From NCBI RefSeq assembly GCF_048544455.1, contig NC_133536.1, positions 38,396,652-38,460,651 of the forward strand: a stretch of 64,000 nucleotides of DNA, written 5' to 3'. Below are positions 10,473 through 20,817 of the stretch, piece by piece; the stretch's first letter is position 1, and the number at the start of each line of letters is the position of its first letter. Position numbers and translations under genes: made by a program. The notes under the pieces were generated by a model that saw nothing but the letters and a program-made list of their open reading frames with translations, was not told where the DNA came from and did no database searches. This DNA comes from Silene latifolia. Its lineage: Eukaryota; Streptophyta; Magnoliopsida; Caryophyllales; Caryophyllaceae.

Positions 10473-10490
10473 TCCCCAGCGGAGTCGCCA
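10473..10490 (-). other. Primer-binding site of Tat element
   Basis: On the minus strand it reads TGGCGACTCCGCTGGGGA, starting 3 bases after the LTR end. It differs at one base from the matching site of the second Tat element at 62748-62765, which is strong internal support. The tRNA whose 3' end it matches is not assigned here. Confidence 0.8.
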
Positions 10491-10493
10491 AAC

Positions 10494-11398
10494 TGTGGAC
10501 AAGGCCCTCGGGAACTGCGTCCTCGGGATCCGCACTAGTCATAATCGACTCGAGGTTCTTTCGAATCGAATTAAGACAAATTAGAGTCGCCACCAAGTTT
10601 TTTGGGAACTTGGAACCGTTCAAGTCAACTTTACACCTTTCATCGAAAAGCATAAAGCCAATCGACTACGAGTGATTAAAGATAAAGACTTGTACCCTAT
10701 ATCACTTGATTTGAATGACTCTCGTAATCCAATGGTATTTAGACGGATCCAAAAACCATAGATCTTGAGTAAGGGGTGAGGGTACGGGTTTTGGTGGTAT
10801 TTGGAGCGGGTTTTGGGCTCGGGATTTGGCACGCAAAACATGGGGCTGCTCGTGTTTTATGCGGGCTGTTTGGGGGTGATTTGGGGCATGATTTGGGCCG
10901 TGGTTATGGGGTTCGAACTGGGGTTGGATGGGTAGAGGCTTAGGTTGGTTAGTGTACTCGATATTCGTGCCAACTCGTAAAGAAAACGGGCTCAAAAACC
11001 GAGCTATAATCGAGCTTCAAAACACATGTTTAAAACGAGTTTTCTTCGCTTTTAAAATCGATTTTTCAAATCGATTAACATATTAAAATAAATGATTTTT
11101 CAAATCAAATATACTCATAAAAAATGATTTTTCAAATCAAATATTTATTTTATTTTCAATAAAATAAACTTAAGAAAATAAATTCAAAATAAAATAAAAT
11201 AAATTGAAATCACCTTAAAAAAGACTTTAATTTAAATATCATTTAAATTAAAATACTCCGTCGACAACGCTCATTCTACATCGTAAAACGAACCCAGATA
11301 ATGACAATGACAACTAAATAAATACATGTGTCCTATCATCATCGGGTGTTTGCTGGGTTCTCTATAAATTCCAATATCGACGGATACGGGTATCTACA
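10494..11398 (-). repeat. 5' LTR of Tat element
   Basis: On the minus strand it begins TGTAGATACCCGTATCCGTC and ends just before the primer-binding site with ...TGTCCACA, giving TG...CA ends and 905 bases. Flanking DNA beyond 11398 belongs to an Athila-like LTR. A GGTGGCGACTC segment about 90 bases before the LTR end echoes the primer-binding site. The partner LTR is outside the window. Confidence 0.75.
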
Positions 11399-11792
11399 CC
11401 TAGTTAAGGAAACTACTCACTCATTATCAAGTTTAGCATGTTAACAAGGTTGTCAATCACATTAACAAAGTAAGACATGATGAATAAATGAAGATAATTA
11501 ACAATAATTAAAAAGGGATTAAGAGAATTATACCTACTAATGATTCCAATAATAAAGCAAAGAATAATAGAAGTACTTGATGATTGATTGGAAGGTTGTC
11601 AATCTCCCAATAATAACCCAAATAATCTTCAATTACCCAAAATAAAAGATGAACAAAAGAGAGATTAAGGAAATGAGATTTGTATTAAGACTTGATTAAA
11701 AGTTGATTACAAGATTAAGAAGAGATTAGAATGATATAAACTACACTATAGATTGATAAGAAGAACATGATTATCTAATTAGACTAATGGGG

Positions 11793-11800
11793 TATTTATA
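11793..11800 (-). promoter_or_regulatory. TATA box of Athila-like LTR
   Basis: TATAAATA on the minus strand, inside ACTATAAATACCCC, about 680 bases from the LTR start. The sequence downstream on the minus strand would be transcribed. Confidence 0.55.
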
Positions 11801-11967
11801 GTGGGGATTAGGTACACAAATTAGGGTTTACTAAGGGCTTAAATGACGATTAAGTCCTTGAGGAATCGCTCCTCTCAGAAAAATATGCGAGTCTCCTTTT
11901 TGTCGGTCTTTCCGAGATATGCGCATCCTTCATAGAACAAGGAGAAAATAGAAAGTTGCTGTAACAC

Positions 11968-12134
11968 AATCCGAGCGTCCAAGGCACGGGACGAGCGGAT
12001 TGTGGCCTTGTTGGACGAGCGGATTGTCTGGTTGGACGAGCGGATTGTGGCGTTTTTGGACGGGCGTCCCTCTGGCAAAGACGCTCGGATTCCTGGTCTT
12101 GGACAGGCGTCCCGAGGGCAATCCGCTCGGATTC
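11968..12134. repeat. Cluster of GACGAGCGGATTGT repeats and AATCCG-CGGATT palindromes
   Basis: GACGAGCGGATTGT appears three times (about 11990, 12013 and 12036) and inverted forms (AATCCGAGCG at 11969, ACGCTCGGATT at 12081, AATCCGCTCGGATT at 12121) surround it. The full palindrome is AATCCG-NN-CGGATT. On the minus strand the cluster lies about 170-340 bases upstream of the LTR TATA box. Confidence 0.75.
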
Positions 12135-12481
12135 TGGGTCAGCCTCTTCCTTTCTTCTTTTCTTCCTCCTTCTTCCAACAATCCTCGGGGATCTTATCGG
12201 AGATGCAAGGATCTTTTCTCATCATTGCCCAACTACTATAATATGTACAGAGGGCTTCTAGTCTTGTCTTTTCTTTGATGCTTGGTCATTGAATTCAATC
12301 AATTTAGCTCTATTTTGCCATGAAAATGCAAGGTTTGCACTCCTTTCCTACCAAGGGAACAAAACCTCAAAGAATAAGTAAAACAAAGGACTAAAGACAA
12401 AAAATGACCTAAATATGCACTAAAAAGCATGGGAACAAGGCTAATTCGGGGACTAAATACGCTCAAATAATGGTCACATCA

Positions 12482-12813
12482 ACTGTGGTGATCCATTCGG
12501 GGGTGGTGAGTAGTTGTTTAGCAGGTATACCTTGGATAAGCGCGGGATCTAGCTGGGGATGGAGTCATCACATATCAGAGTCTTTAGTCTTCCGCTGTGT
12601 CTGATGAGGCAGTTCCTTCTAGTTGGTTTACATTTTTGAGAACAGTTGTATTTTACTTTACAGTTGGTTTTGTTATGTAATCACTTAAACTTATTTATTA
12701 AAGTACGTTCTTTTATGGTCTATTTTATATACATCGCCTCGGGTAACCGAGATGGTAGCATTCTCATACTTTAAGTGGTCCTGGTAAGGCAGTTGGAGTA
12801 AGGAGGTGTTACA
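12482..12813 (+). repeat. 5' LTR remnant of Tekay-like element
   Basis: The sequence from ACTGTGGTGATCCATTCGGG to GGTGTTACA matches the end of the 3' LTR (about 31120-31454) almost base for base, with small differences such as a 6-base gap near 12597. Only the last third of the LTR remains. Confidence 0.85.
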
Positions 12814-12816
12814 AAG

Positions 12817-12828
12817 TGGTATTAGAGC
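12817..12828 (+). other. Primer-binding site, initiator Met tRNA type
   Basis: TGGTATTAGAGC, three bases after the LTR end, is one base off the common TGGTATCAGAGC site complementary to plant initiator methionine tRNA. The change (C to T) may be decay. Confidence 0.8.
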
Positions 12829-14469
12829 GACGATTTTGGAACCTGTAACTAATGAACCCAATGAACTTAGGGAGTCAAAATAAAATGAACTCGGCTAGAA
12901 GTTGTTAGGAGCTAATTCAAAGACTTGGGAGACGTCCTAAAGTCGTGAACTCGCCCTACAACTTTGAACCGGTCATTATGGGTTGTCATGGGATCGCTAT
13001 GTGTTTCCTAATATTCTATTGCGTATGTTGGATGATGGGTTGTATGAATATTTTGGATGGATGGGTGTTATATGGTTGAATGGAGGTGTGGTGGAAAAGA
13101 TGAAGGTAATTGTTCATGATAACATGAATTGTGGTGGGGTTCGCTACTAGTTACTATTGATTATATGCATATGATTGGATGAATAAATTGTATGAATAGG
13201 GGGGTATGAATATGATCTATGAATTGGTTTGAAAAGATGAAGTAAGGAATTTCATGAGAATATGAAATTCATGCGGAGAACGTGTTTATGTGATGGAAGT
13301 GGATTTTGTACTTTTGTTATGTTAGTAACATAAATAGGGGATTTTATGTCGTATACTATGTTATTGTTGTACGTAAAGGTATAGAATAAAAGCATGTGGA
13401 TAAATCATGATTGACAAGTTAAATAACCTATGTGCATGATGAATGTTGTTGCTTGGCTTTTGAAGATTGTAACATGTGATTACGAATACTGGTTTTATGA
13501 GTATTGAGTTGTTTTTTTTACCTTGTTGTCGTTTAAGTTGTTTGGAAGTAAAAATCAAGTAGTTGTGTTTTTCGATTATAGAGAGGTTGTGTTTAAACTG
13601 TTATAACTTGAGATGTATATATGATTTTGATGTGATTCAAATTGAAGGTGATAGCTTGTTCTGTTACGATTCTAAGGATAGGTCACACACTCAAAATGAC
13701 CAAGAAACGAGTGAGATATGACCGTTTTACAAAAACTGGACAGTGTTGAGAAATGCGTAGGGTACTCGATCGAGTGGCCCTCACTCGAACGGATGCACCT
13801 CTTGTTACTCGATCGAGTAACCCTTACTCGATCGAGTAGCCCTGGTAATTTGTTTTACGTGCCTCTGACCTTCACCTACTCGATCGAGTAAGTCACTTAC
13901 TCGATCGAGTGGCCTGAACACGATCTAATGACCCCTGTTTTGGGTCATATGCTTATCTTTTGACTTCGTTGCATATTATGTTTAATTTATAGGTGTTCTT
14001 TGGCTTCTTTATACATTGTTTTACGTATGTGTTGGTCCTGATGCGTAAGTTACCCAATCTTATGATGTAAGGTGTGGCACCTGTGGTGAGTTTGAGTTTG
14101 GTGGGGAGGACATGAGTTACATGTGGTTGCGATAGATAGTGGAAAAAAGAAAAGAAAAGGGGAGATAGATGAGCTAATTGAGGCATAGAATATGTTTTGT
14201 GAGATGAGATGAGTGATATGATTGTGTGTTGAGTAATGAAAAAGTGAGTGAATGTGGGTAAATGATGATATAAGGCTAAGGAATGTGAGAGTGAATAGAT
14301 TGAAAGGAAGGATGTGGGTAGTAGCAACTTGAGATGCGTAAGGGATTATGGAGGGAGATGGTAAGGAATTATGTTGGTTAAGAATATATGTAATGAAAGT
14401 TCGTTGTAGAGGGGTGGAGAGGAGTGGTAGATAGTGAACTTAATGGAGACATGTCACGACATGGATTTT
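12829..14469 (+). other. Tekay-like interior, left piece
   Basis: No coding frame above background. It is T/G-rich and contains a cluster of ACTCGATCGAGT palindromes at about 13762-13912. The piece ends at the CAGAT duplication flanking the Athila insertion and resumes at 27158. Confidence 0.6.
13762..13912. repeat. ACTCGATCGAGT palindrome cluster in Tekay-like interior
   Basis: Five exact or near-exact TACTCGATCGAGTA copies occur near 13764, 13806, 13827, 13877 and 13897, and one decayed copy (CACTCGAACGGATG) near 13783. The same palindrome is in the LTRs of this element and of the related element at 48209-53340. Confidence 0.85.
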
Positions 14470-14474
14470 CAGAT

Positions 14475-15982
14475 TGATAGGTTTATCGAACACAAATTAA
14501 TGTAGTAATAGGGGTCGAACACAAGGAAACGGGAATTACGTCGTGAATTGCTATGGGTAGATTTTTATCAAGGTCGATTACGATTTGGGTTTGGTTTATT
14601 TGGTTGATGATTAATAAAAAAATAATGTAAATAATATGATAAAAGATAGTCCAAAGGGTTCGGGTCACTCCTGCAAAGGTAAACATATGAACATGATAAA
14701 CTTGATACTAATAATTTTGTCAATTGCTTAGGCTTAAAGATACCCACCTTACGGAGTTAGTATCAACCATAGACCGGGTTCTAGAAAAACTCTCGTCCAT
14801 GACTAGGTCGTCCTACCACACATGCTTAGTCTAATTCAATTCCGTGCCTCTCGACTTTAGAACGAATGAAAAAATTTAATATACGACTACGGCCGATAAT
14901 CAAAGATTAAGCGTAACAAAGCAAACATGTGATGTAAACAATTGAACAATATTATTATGAACTTATTTAATCATGTTATAAATTTGATTTTGCATGGCTC
15001 CCCTAGCCTTTAGACTAGGAAATTTAGCTACTCATACTAAACTGTAAATTGCAAACTAAATTATAAGAAATATTAAGCATGGTTATATGATTTATATTAA
15101 TTAGATGATATAACATGTGAAAAGAACAATGCTAATGTAAAATGAGATACTTGATTATAATGACTATGTGATAACTAAAACAATAATGTAATTTGTAAAC
15201 TTGTAATTAGAAATACCTTATAAAGGAGAACATATATGGAAGAACAATTAACCAAAAGCTTGAATATCAAATGCTTGAACAATAATTTGTAGTACAAAAT
15301 GTTGAAAGATTAACTATGGAATGCTTAACAACTTATAAATTAAAATGAAAACTAATGAGAGAAAATATAATGCTTGAGGCTTATTGTAAGTAACTTGGAC
15401 GTAAAATTGGATGCTTAAAACCTTGGAATACCTCTCCTATTTATAGGAGAGGAAGAGCAAAACGTAAGAATTCAATGAGCATATGGCCCCGATCGGGGTT
15501 GGGCGGCCCCGATCGGGGTCGTGTGTTCCTTGGTTAATCGCCTTAATTCTTGATTAATTACGTGAGGAATCTCCATGCTCGTGTTTTAATGCTCCTTAAT
15601 CACCCGGTAATGCTCTAAATTCTTAGCATCCTAAGCTCTCTTGGCATCCAATGCTTTCACCTTAATATGGACCTTCATTTTGGGCTTGACTTTACATTTG
15701 GCTTCATTTGTAATTCCTTACTTCAATCCACTAATCTTCATGCAAAACCCAAGAAATCTTCACACACTTAGTCCAATATTTGGCCTTGTTTAGCTTAGTG
15801 AACTTGGTGTACAAAATCATAGGAAAAAGCCTCTAAATGCTTAGATTCCTACAAAACCGTAACAAACACAACAATACACCTAAAACACAAAATTAGCTCA
15901 AAAATATACTAATTGAAGTATGAAAAATAATAGAAACCGAGCTAAAATGAGGGGTAAAAGTATATATAAAATGAACATATCA
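14475..15982 (-). repeat. 3' LTR of Athila element
   Basis: 1508 bases, matching 25625-27157. On the + strand it runs from TGATAGGTTTATCG to ATGAACATATCA. Compared with the other LTR it lacks about 26 bases right after TTTATCG (near 14489). Palindrome pair CCCCGATCGGGG at 15487-15498 and 15507-15518; TATA-containing inverted repeat at 15431-15452. Confidence 0.93.
15431..15452 (-). promoter_or_regulatory. TATA box inside a perfect inverted repeat, 3' LTR
   Basis: CCTCTCCTA and TAGGAGAGG form two 9-base arms around TTTA, so the TATAAATA box (minus strand) lies in the centre of a hairpin. The identical structure is at 26606-26627 in the 5' LTR, where it would start genomic RNA. Confidence 0.65.
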
Positions 15983-16005
15983 AACTCCCCCAAGCTAAAC
16001 CCTTG
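15983..16005 (-). other. Polypurine tract of Athila element, copy 1 (LTR-adjacent)
   Basis: On the minus strand, TTTAGCTTGGGGGAGTT directly precedes the 3' LTR start. This is the expected primer for plus-strand DNA synthesis. Two further copies of the same word are at 17278-17300 and 17460-17475. Confidence 0.75.
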
Positions 16006-17459
16006 CTTGTCCTCAAGCAAGAAACCAAATCTCATCAATTGCTACATCCTAAACAAGTTAAGCATAATGATTTAAAAATCCAAAACAACATGGGCAAGGA
16101 ATAAATCAAGACATGGATGAGATTTACACGACGACGTAGCATAGAAAACTTTGAATGAACCTCTAAGCTCTTGCATGATCTTTTGACTTATGGACTCTCA
16201 CGGGACACTCAAACTCTTTTATATGTGAAAGGACAATTTTTGTGAATGAACCCTCAACTATCCTCAACTTATAACAATGTGCCCGCAATCTAATATGGTA
16301 AACATGTTAAAATTAGCAAGCAAAGACAATCAAATGAAAGCATGATAAAGAAGCCAAATGGGTAGGAAGAAGGCAAATAAGACATGGGTGGAAAGGAGAA
16401 CAAATGAATTATGGTAATGTGGAGCTAAGTCAAGCTAGCAACTACCAAAATGCAAGGATGCTCAATCCCAAATTCTAACCTAATTTTGCAATTCAAACCA
16501 TAAGAAAATTCTCCAAAATGATATAAATAATGCTTGATAATTTCTCATATCTTTTCTTCTTCTTTTCTTTTTTTTTTTCCTTTTCAATGCATACTCTTTT
16601 TTTTCATGCTTTTTTTTTTCCTTCATTTTTTCTCATTTTCTTCATTCTCATTTTTTTCAATTTTTCACTTCTTTTTTTTTTTTCTCTTTTCTTTTTTTGA
16701 GCATTAAGACCAAGCTCACATGACTTCAAACAACAAAACATATCCCAATGAGCACCCAAACACTATCCAACTAAGCTACTAGCTCAACAAGGGTAGGCAA
16801 TTTCAATGATGTAGCTAAGGATAAATTTTGTGAAGGGGTAAAAAAGGCTAAAATATCATGTGAATGACTCCAAAATGCTATAACAAATGAATGCACGCTT
16901 ACCGAGAGATGACATGAAGACCATACTTGTGCGTTTTGATGTAACACACATTATAAGGAGACACCTAAACTCACCTAAGTGAGACCAAATAAAGACGAAA
17001 TGGCCTTAAAGAAGGTTCTACCTTACCAATTTTATAGCTTGCCAAAAGTCAAGATCAAGCCTATTCGGTTCATTCTCCATCTCCCACCTACTATGTCAAG
17101 ACATTCCCATGTAGCTAATATTCCATCATTAAAGAATAAATCATTAGCAACATGCTATTATTAGGATAAGTAAAGAGGAAAGTAGGCAACAAGCAAGCAC
17201 ATAGCAAAAATTTCTCTTAAAAAATTTCAAATTTTCTACACTACATTCAAACTACACTATATGCAAATGCAATCCCACCCCCCCCCCCCCCCCCAAGCTA
17301 AACATCACATTGTCCTCAATGTGCCAACTATCCAAATCACCCAATCAAACCATAAAAATGGCTCAAAGCACAAAACAAGAAGGACTAGAGGTTATGTTTA
17401 ATGGGTTGCAAGATCTAAACTAATATGCAAAGCAATTAAAAACTTACTCAACTTGCTAG
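16006..17459 (-). other. Non-coding 3' region of Athila element
   Basis: The stretch between the 3' ORF and the 3' LTR. It has a T-rich tract at about 16550-16697, a run of 17 C at 17278-17294 followed by AAGCTAAAC (a second polypurine-tract copy read on the minus strand), and no supported coding frame. A 61-codon + strand frame at 16979-17164 shows nothing recognisable. Confidence 0.6.
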
Positions 17460-17506
17460 CCCCCCCCCAAGCTAACATGAATTCGGGGGATTTTTTCATC
17501 AATCAA

Positions 17507-19141
17507 CTAAGAAAAGGGCCAAAAATTGAACCCCTGCCTCCCTTTCTTTTTCTTCTTGCCACTACCACTTGATTCTCCTTGTTGGCCACTTCCACTTGAG
17601 TCATCCGCTTGAAGAGGAGTGACATACTCACCAATATCTTGGCCACTACCAAGACCATCACCATAACTACTAATCCCACCATATCCACCATAGCCACCAT
17701 AGCCTCCATAGCCACCTTGCAATGCCTCAACCCCATAATCCGAACCACAAAAATCCGGAACGGGTTCATATTGAGCAAATGTACCTGCATCATTGTTGGG
17801 GGGGGGAATAGGAGATGAAGGAGGAAATACACCCGGAGGATAAGTATAGAATGAAGGGTGTGGCCCATCGGGTTGGATAACTCCTTGCCTAGCAAAATGA
17901 TCATAAATAGGATGCAATGCAAGTCGTTGGTCATCACGAATTTGATTAACACCTAAGTTCATTTCCCGCATCATATTCATCATTTCTATGCTAGATGGTG
18001 ACTCAATGCTAGAGGCGGAGTGACGTGCTTGGGAGGATTGACCTCCCACACGTCTCTCAACGGTGGTAGTTGACTCACCTATAAGGGTCAAATGGTAGGT
18101 CGGTCTAACAAAGGGGTCACTTCCACGACGAGGCTTAGTGTGAACTAAAGCCTTTATTTCTTTCTTTTTCTCGGGTAGACGGATGGACTCTTGCCTACCT
18201 ATATTCCAAATCATGTTGGGATGAGAATCTTTAAACCAATTACAAGAAAGAAAATATTCATAATCAAGACCAACTCCCTTAGACCTAGACTCAAGCAATG
18301 GTCTCAAATCGGTAGTCTCTTGGTTAAACCTGCACAAATGGTGAGCAATTTTAGTGACCAAACCTCCTAGGACAATGCAACTATTCTTGACATTACATTG
18401 TTTGGTCAAGTGGTCCGCAAAGTGGTAGGGGATATTGATTCCCCACTTCTCATCACCATTAACATTCAAGAAAGCACCCAAGGTTTCTAACTCAATCTTC
18501 CTCACTGAGTGAGGTTCATTTCTCCCAAAAAAGGTCCATCCCATAAACCTTTGCCAAATCCTTATGTCGGGGTAATGAATAAATTGATGTGGGGTATGAT
18601 CCCAACCCGGAAAAGTCAAGTGAGAAATGGCATTCCAAGTCAAAACGGGGTTATAATCATCGGGTGATTCGGTGGGTAAGTCTCTGTGAGGCAAATCAAA
18701 GATAGCAGCAAAGTCCGCTAAGTCCAACCTATGATCTTCATTAAACAAGCGAAAGGTAACAAAAACAACAAAATCGGGTTTTCTAGACCTATGAAACTCG
18801 AAAGAGCTCAAAAACCCAAGGGTGAGTTCGGGGAAGGTCTTATAATTCATGGTATAACAAGTTTTCATGCCAAGATTTTTAAACAAAGCTTTAACATTTT
18901 TCTCTATTCCAATATTGTTTAAAGATGCTTGGTTAATGAATTTTGTTGGTTCCATAGCTTTGCTTTTCAAAATAACCCAATTGTTGTATTGAGTTTGTGA
19001 ATTGATGATCACATTTGGATATTCCGGGTCATGCCATTGTGGAACTTCCTCCATTTGGACATCCGCCGCTGCATTTGAAGGCTCCGCCTCACCTCTCCTT
19101 CTCTTAGAAGCACCTTGTGAAGGAGCTTTTCTTGGTGCCAT
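17507..19141 (-). CDS. Athila 3' ORF (envelope-position protein)
   Basis: A 544-residue frame starting MAPRKAPSQG; I prefer this ATG to the one 14 codons upstream because a splice acceptor (AAATTTCAG) ends 5 bases before it. Features: a basic KRRRGE near residue 14 that could be a nuclear signal; a long globular region (about 60-370) with FEFHRSRKPDFVVFVTFRLF and LDLADFAAIFDLP, which resembles the family called Arabidopsis (Athila) retrotransposon ORF-1 protein; a low-complexity tail with four to five GGY repeats near 485-500; and a Lys-rich segment near the end. I see no signal peptide or convincing membrane segment, so an envelope function is not supported despite the position between pol and LTR. 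The frame is open while gag-pol is broken. Confidence 0.78.
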   Translation of the reverse strand: MAPRKAPSQGASKRRRGEAEPSNAAADVQMEEVPQWHDPEYPNVIINSQTQYNNWVILKSKAMEPTKFINQASLNNIGIEKNVKALFKNLGMKTCYTMNYKTFPELTLGFLSSFEFHRSRKPDFVVFVTFRLFNEDHRLDLADFAAIFDLPHRDLPTESPDDYNPVLTWNAISHLTFPGWDHTPHQFIHYPDIRIWQRFMGWTFFGRNEPHSVRKIELETLGAFLNVNGDEKWGINIPYHFADHLTKQCNVKNSCIVLGGLVTKIAHHLCRFNQETTDLRPLLESRSKGVGLDYEYFLSCNWFKDSHPNMIWNIGRQESIRLPEKKKEIKALVHTKPRRGSDPFVRPTYHLTLIGESTTTVERRVGGQSSQARHSASSIESPSSIEMMNMMREMNLGVNQIRDDQRLALHPIYDHFARQGVIQPDGPHPSFYTYPPGVFPPSSPIPPPNNDAGTFAQYEPVPDFCGSDYGVEALQGGYGGYGGYGGYGGISSYGDGLGSGQDIGEYVTPLQADDSSGSGQQGESSGSGKKKKKGRQGFNFWPFS

Positions 19142-19145
19142 TTTT

Positions 19146-19377
19146 CTGAAATTTAAGACAAAATTCATCTTAAGGCAAACCAAAATTCATCCTAATAGGC
19201 ATAATAGTATGAATTAGTGAACTAATTCACACTACAAACATGTAATAAACATTCTACAACCAATTTCTAGTACTAAAAAGCACAAAATCGAATTCCCCCA
19301 AATTGATTTAGGGTTTGCAAAATCTAATTAATTGATTGCAATAGATGAATTTAAAGAGAAAAGAGAAGATAACTTAC
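19146..19377 (-). other. Predicted leader intron of Athila 3' ORF
   Basis: On the minus strand a strong donor (ATTG|GTAAGT at 19377) and an acceptor (TTAAATTTCAG at 19146) bracket 232 bases just before the ATG. The upstream sequence (about 19380-19480) is pyrimidine-rich, like a plant 5' untranslated leader. Splicing could either use a local transcript or bring the ORF close to an LTR-derived leader. Inferred from sequence only. Confidence 0.5.
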
Positions 19378-19574
19378 CAATTTGATGTTAATGGATGATT
19401 GAAACTTGCAAAATTGATGAAGAGCTTAAAGTTTCTTGTGATTTTAGGTAGAAAGTGAAGAAAATAATGGAGATGGGGAAGAGGGGATACCGTCGGGTTG
19501 GATAAGAATGATAGAAAAAAATTCTTTTTTTTTACTTACCCGTAGATAGCAGCAAAAATTTCACAAAACCACGA

Positions 19575-19690
19575 CCCCGATCGGGGCCACCAACCCCGAT
19601 CGGGGTTGACTGCAAATCCCGTTTTTGACTTCCTCGTTTATGGACGTGAATTGTTTTCTCGTTTTTCGAAAACCACGTCCCCGAACGGGG
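19575..19690. repeat. CCCCGATCGGGG palindromes upstream of Athila 3' ORF
   Basis: Perfect copies at 19575-19586 and 19594-19605 and a decayed CCCCGAACGGGG at 19679-19690. The start spacing of the pair is 19, against 20 for the pair in each LTR. The position is about 430-550 bases upstream of the ORF's ATG on the minus strand. Confidence 0.85.
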
Positions 19691-19983
19691 TTTTTTGCAT
19701 GGGGTTGCATGTCAAATGCACTCCAAATTCTCCTTTCTTCATTTTTCACCTAAAAATCACAAAAAGAAACATCGTTAAGTCGAGTATTTTATTACTAATC
19801 TACGAAAAACAATAAATTGCATAAAATTAAAAACAAAAATAAACAAAAGTAATAAAAAGCTTGGGTTGCCTCTCAAGAAGCACTGGTTTAACGTCCCGCA
19901 CGACGAAAAAAACTTGAGTCGGGTCAAGCTTTCTTTGGTAGAGGTTGAACGGTCATTTCCTCTATCACACCAACGATCACATT

Positions 19984-20766
19984 CTAATGGTAGAGCTTCA
20001 AACGATGACCGTTTGTCTTGAATTTTTCGCCCTTGGTGGTTATCACTTCAACGGAACCGAACTTGTTGACATTTGTGACGGTATATGGACCGGTCCACCG
20101 TGATCTTAACTTTACCGGAAATATCTTGTATTGGGAATTGAATAGCAAGACTTTATCACCAATTTGAAATTCATTGTTCAAGATCTTCTTATCATGCCAT
20201 CTTTTTGTTTTCTCCTTGTAGAGACGGGAGCTCTCATAAGCTTGTAAGTGAAATTCATCGAGTTCATTGAGTTGCAATAACCGCTTTTCTCCACTCAATT
20301 TCGGGTCCATGTTAAGCTCCTTAATTGCCCAAAAAGCCTTTTATTCCATCTCAACGGGAAGATGGCACGCCTTTTCATAGACCAACCTATATGGTGAGGT
20401 ACCAATAGGTGTCTTAAACGCGGTACGGTAGGCCCATAAGGTATCATCGAGCTTCATACTCCAATCCTTTCGTGATTTGGCAACAAATTTCTCAAGTATG
20501 GACTTGATCTCACGGTTGGAAACCTCTACTTGGCCACTAGTTTGTGGATGATAAGCCAAGCCTCTTCTATGATAGACTCCATATTTTTCCAACAAACCAT
20601 CAAGTTGTTTCTCACCGAAGTGAGTACCACGATCACTAATGATTGCTCTTGGAACACCGAACCTCGGGAATATGATCTTCTTGAACAATTTAATCACGTT
20701 GCGAGCATCATTGGTAGGAGTAGCAATTGCCTCTACCCATTTAGAGACATAATCAACAGTAACCAA
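19984..20766 (-). pseudogene. Athila integrase core and C-terminal domain
   Basis: 20341-20766 holds the catalytic core: [12 protein letters not shown] (first Asp), ISDRGTHF (second Asp) and [11 protein letters not shown] (Glu). 19984-20310 holds the C-terminal part (GDKVLLFNSQ, RWTGPYTV, NGHRLKLYH). A stop separates the two at about 20338, and another break separates the core from the zinc-binding part at 20818. All three acidic catalytic residues remain, but the protein cannot be made in one piece. Confidence 0.85.
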
Positions 20767-20817
20767 AATATATCGATTCCCTTTTGAAGAAGAAAACGGT
20801 CCTTGATAATCTATGCC

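Larger units (their letters stand above)
1..11398 (-). mobile_element. Tat-type Ty3/gypsy LTR retrotransposon, 3' end outside window
   Basis: Read on the minus strand, the order is 5' LTR (10494-11398), primer-binding site (10473-10490), leader, gag, protease, RT, RNase H, a second archaeal-type RNase H and integrase, followed by a long 3' region that carries a gene on the opposite strand. The second RNase H and the opposite-strand accessory gene are hallmarks of the Tat/Ogre/Retand lineage. The 3' LTR must lie left of base 1, so the target duplication cannot be checked. The reading frames hold many frameshifts and stops, so this copy is defective. It inserted into an Athila-like LTR: the flanking sequence from 11399 is LTR sequence of that other element. 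Confidence 0.88.
11399..12481 (-). mobile_element. Athila-like LTR fragment, cut by the Tat insertion
   Basis: On the minus strand it starts TGATGTGACCATTATTTGAG at 12481 and runs 1083 bases until the Tat LTR interrupts it at 11398. The start resembles the other Athila LTR in this window (TGATATGTTC...). A TATA box (TATAAATACC on the minus strand, 11791-11800) supports promoter content. On the right it joins abruptly to position 31119 or so of the Tekay-like LTR sequence, so it inserted there. It may be a solo LTR or the start of a full element; the remainder is outside the window. Confidence 0.7.

Noticed and set aside
12000..12278. Overlapping frames on both strands near 11875-12278
   Set aside because: They read through the GAGCGGATT repeat cluster of an LTR; apparent protein repeats come from the DNA repeats.
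17507..19141. Calling the Athila 3' ORF a true envelope protein
   Set aside because: Position fits, but I see no signal peptide, fusion peptide or membrane segment; it resembles the Athila ORF-1 family instead.
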